From: Bacillota bacterium
GTDB lineage: Bacteria; Bacillota_A; Clostridia; DSM-8532
DNA: 24,095 nucleotides
Direction: 5' to 3'
NCBI GenBank assembly: GCA_023424865.1
Contig: JAFADM010000570.1
Coordinates: 1 to 24,095, forward strand
Below the pieces are notes generated by a model that made no database searches, was not told the DNA's origin, and worked only from the letters and a program-made list of their open reading frames with translations. This document shows positions 23,867-24,095 of this stretch, piece after piece. How positions within the stretch are numbered: position 1 is the stretch's first letter; every line of letters begins with the position of its first letter. The position numbers and the translations under genes are program-made.

Positions 23867-24095
23867 GATTTTCTTAAGGCATGCCCAAGCGCTGTGCTGA
23901 AAAGGACAAAAGGATTTTCAGCTGTTGGCGGACTTTGTTTTGCGGAAAAAATCAAGTGACGCCGGACACTTTCTTTTTTATTATAAAGGGAAGGAAAAGT
24001 AAGCAGGGCATACAAAATATGACCTCTTGGATAATATGAATTGTTACCATAAGATTGTTTTTATTTGCACAAGTTCCCTGTATGTTAAATGTAGG
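23867..24095. other. Terminal intergenic stretch, no gene supported
   Basis: About 230 bp after the terminator. A 77-codon minus-strand frame here runs through the terminator and has no ribosome binding site, so I do not call it. TTGCAC followed by a TTAAAT near the very end could belong to a promoter for a gene beyond the window, but spacing is poor. Confidence 0.4.

Noticed and set aside
23782..24015. 77-codon minus-strand frame at the right end
   Set aside because: It passes through the perfect terminator hairpin, overlaps the DUF2461 stop and lacks a ribosome binding site.
1..24095. CRISPR arrays, tRNA or rRNA genes, insertion sequences, riboswitches
   Set aside because: I saw no regularly spaced direct repeats, no cloverleaf or rRNA core sequences, no transposase motifs and no recognisable aptamer core in any intergenic region.

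Overview
The window comes from an endospore-forming Bacillota, most likely a Clostridia-type anaerobe or a Paenibacillus-like relative. The reasons are a complete germinant-receptor operon, a PdaA-type cortex deacetylase, an LplA/LplB/LplC-type sugar importer with a YesN/YesM-type two-component pair, and strong AGGAGG-type ribosome binding sites. This placement rests on gene content only; no rRNA or tRNA is visible.

Region 1 (1-1547) is the edge of a prophage or prophage remnant. It holds the 3' end of an XhlA-like membrane protein gene, an M15-type endolysin with a C-terminal wall-binding domain and a strong internal start, a 60% A spacer, and an LLH-type holin. The holin gene overlaps the 3' end of a host-type sugar kinase gene by 25 bp, which may mark the phage/host junction.

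Region 2 (1523-7044) looks like a carbohydrate catabolic locus. It holds a sedoheptulokinase-like FGGY kinase and an HpcH/HpaI-type aldolase on the minus strand, a divergent DeoR repressor, a sialidase-like BNR propeller protein convergent with it, and a cytoplasmic NHL propeller protein behind an operator-like palindrome.

Region 3 (7091-13288) concerns spores. A minus-strand operon encodes the GerA, GerC and GerB receptor subunits plus a tiny two-helix protein resembling the little-studied D subunits. It is preceded by a sequence matching a forespore sigma-G promoter. A LigB/YgiD-type dioxygenase gene with its own sigma-A promoter separates it from a PdaA-like deacetylase with a long Pro/Ser/Thr linker.

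Region 4 (13464-22802) is a sugar-uptake and sensing unit. A solute-binding lipoprotein gene, closed by a strong terminator, is divergent from an apparent operon of two permeases, a large FAD-dependent oxidoreductase with a discoidin-like C-terminus, a REC-AraC response regulator and its histidine kinase. No ATPase gene is present, as is usual for this transporter class. The substrate is unknown.

Region 5 (22820-24095) has a frameshifted gene fragment, a DUF2461 gene with promoter and terminator, and about 230 bp with no gene I can support.
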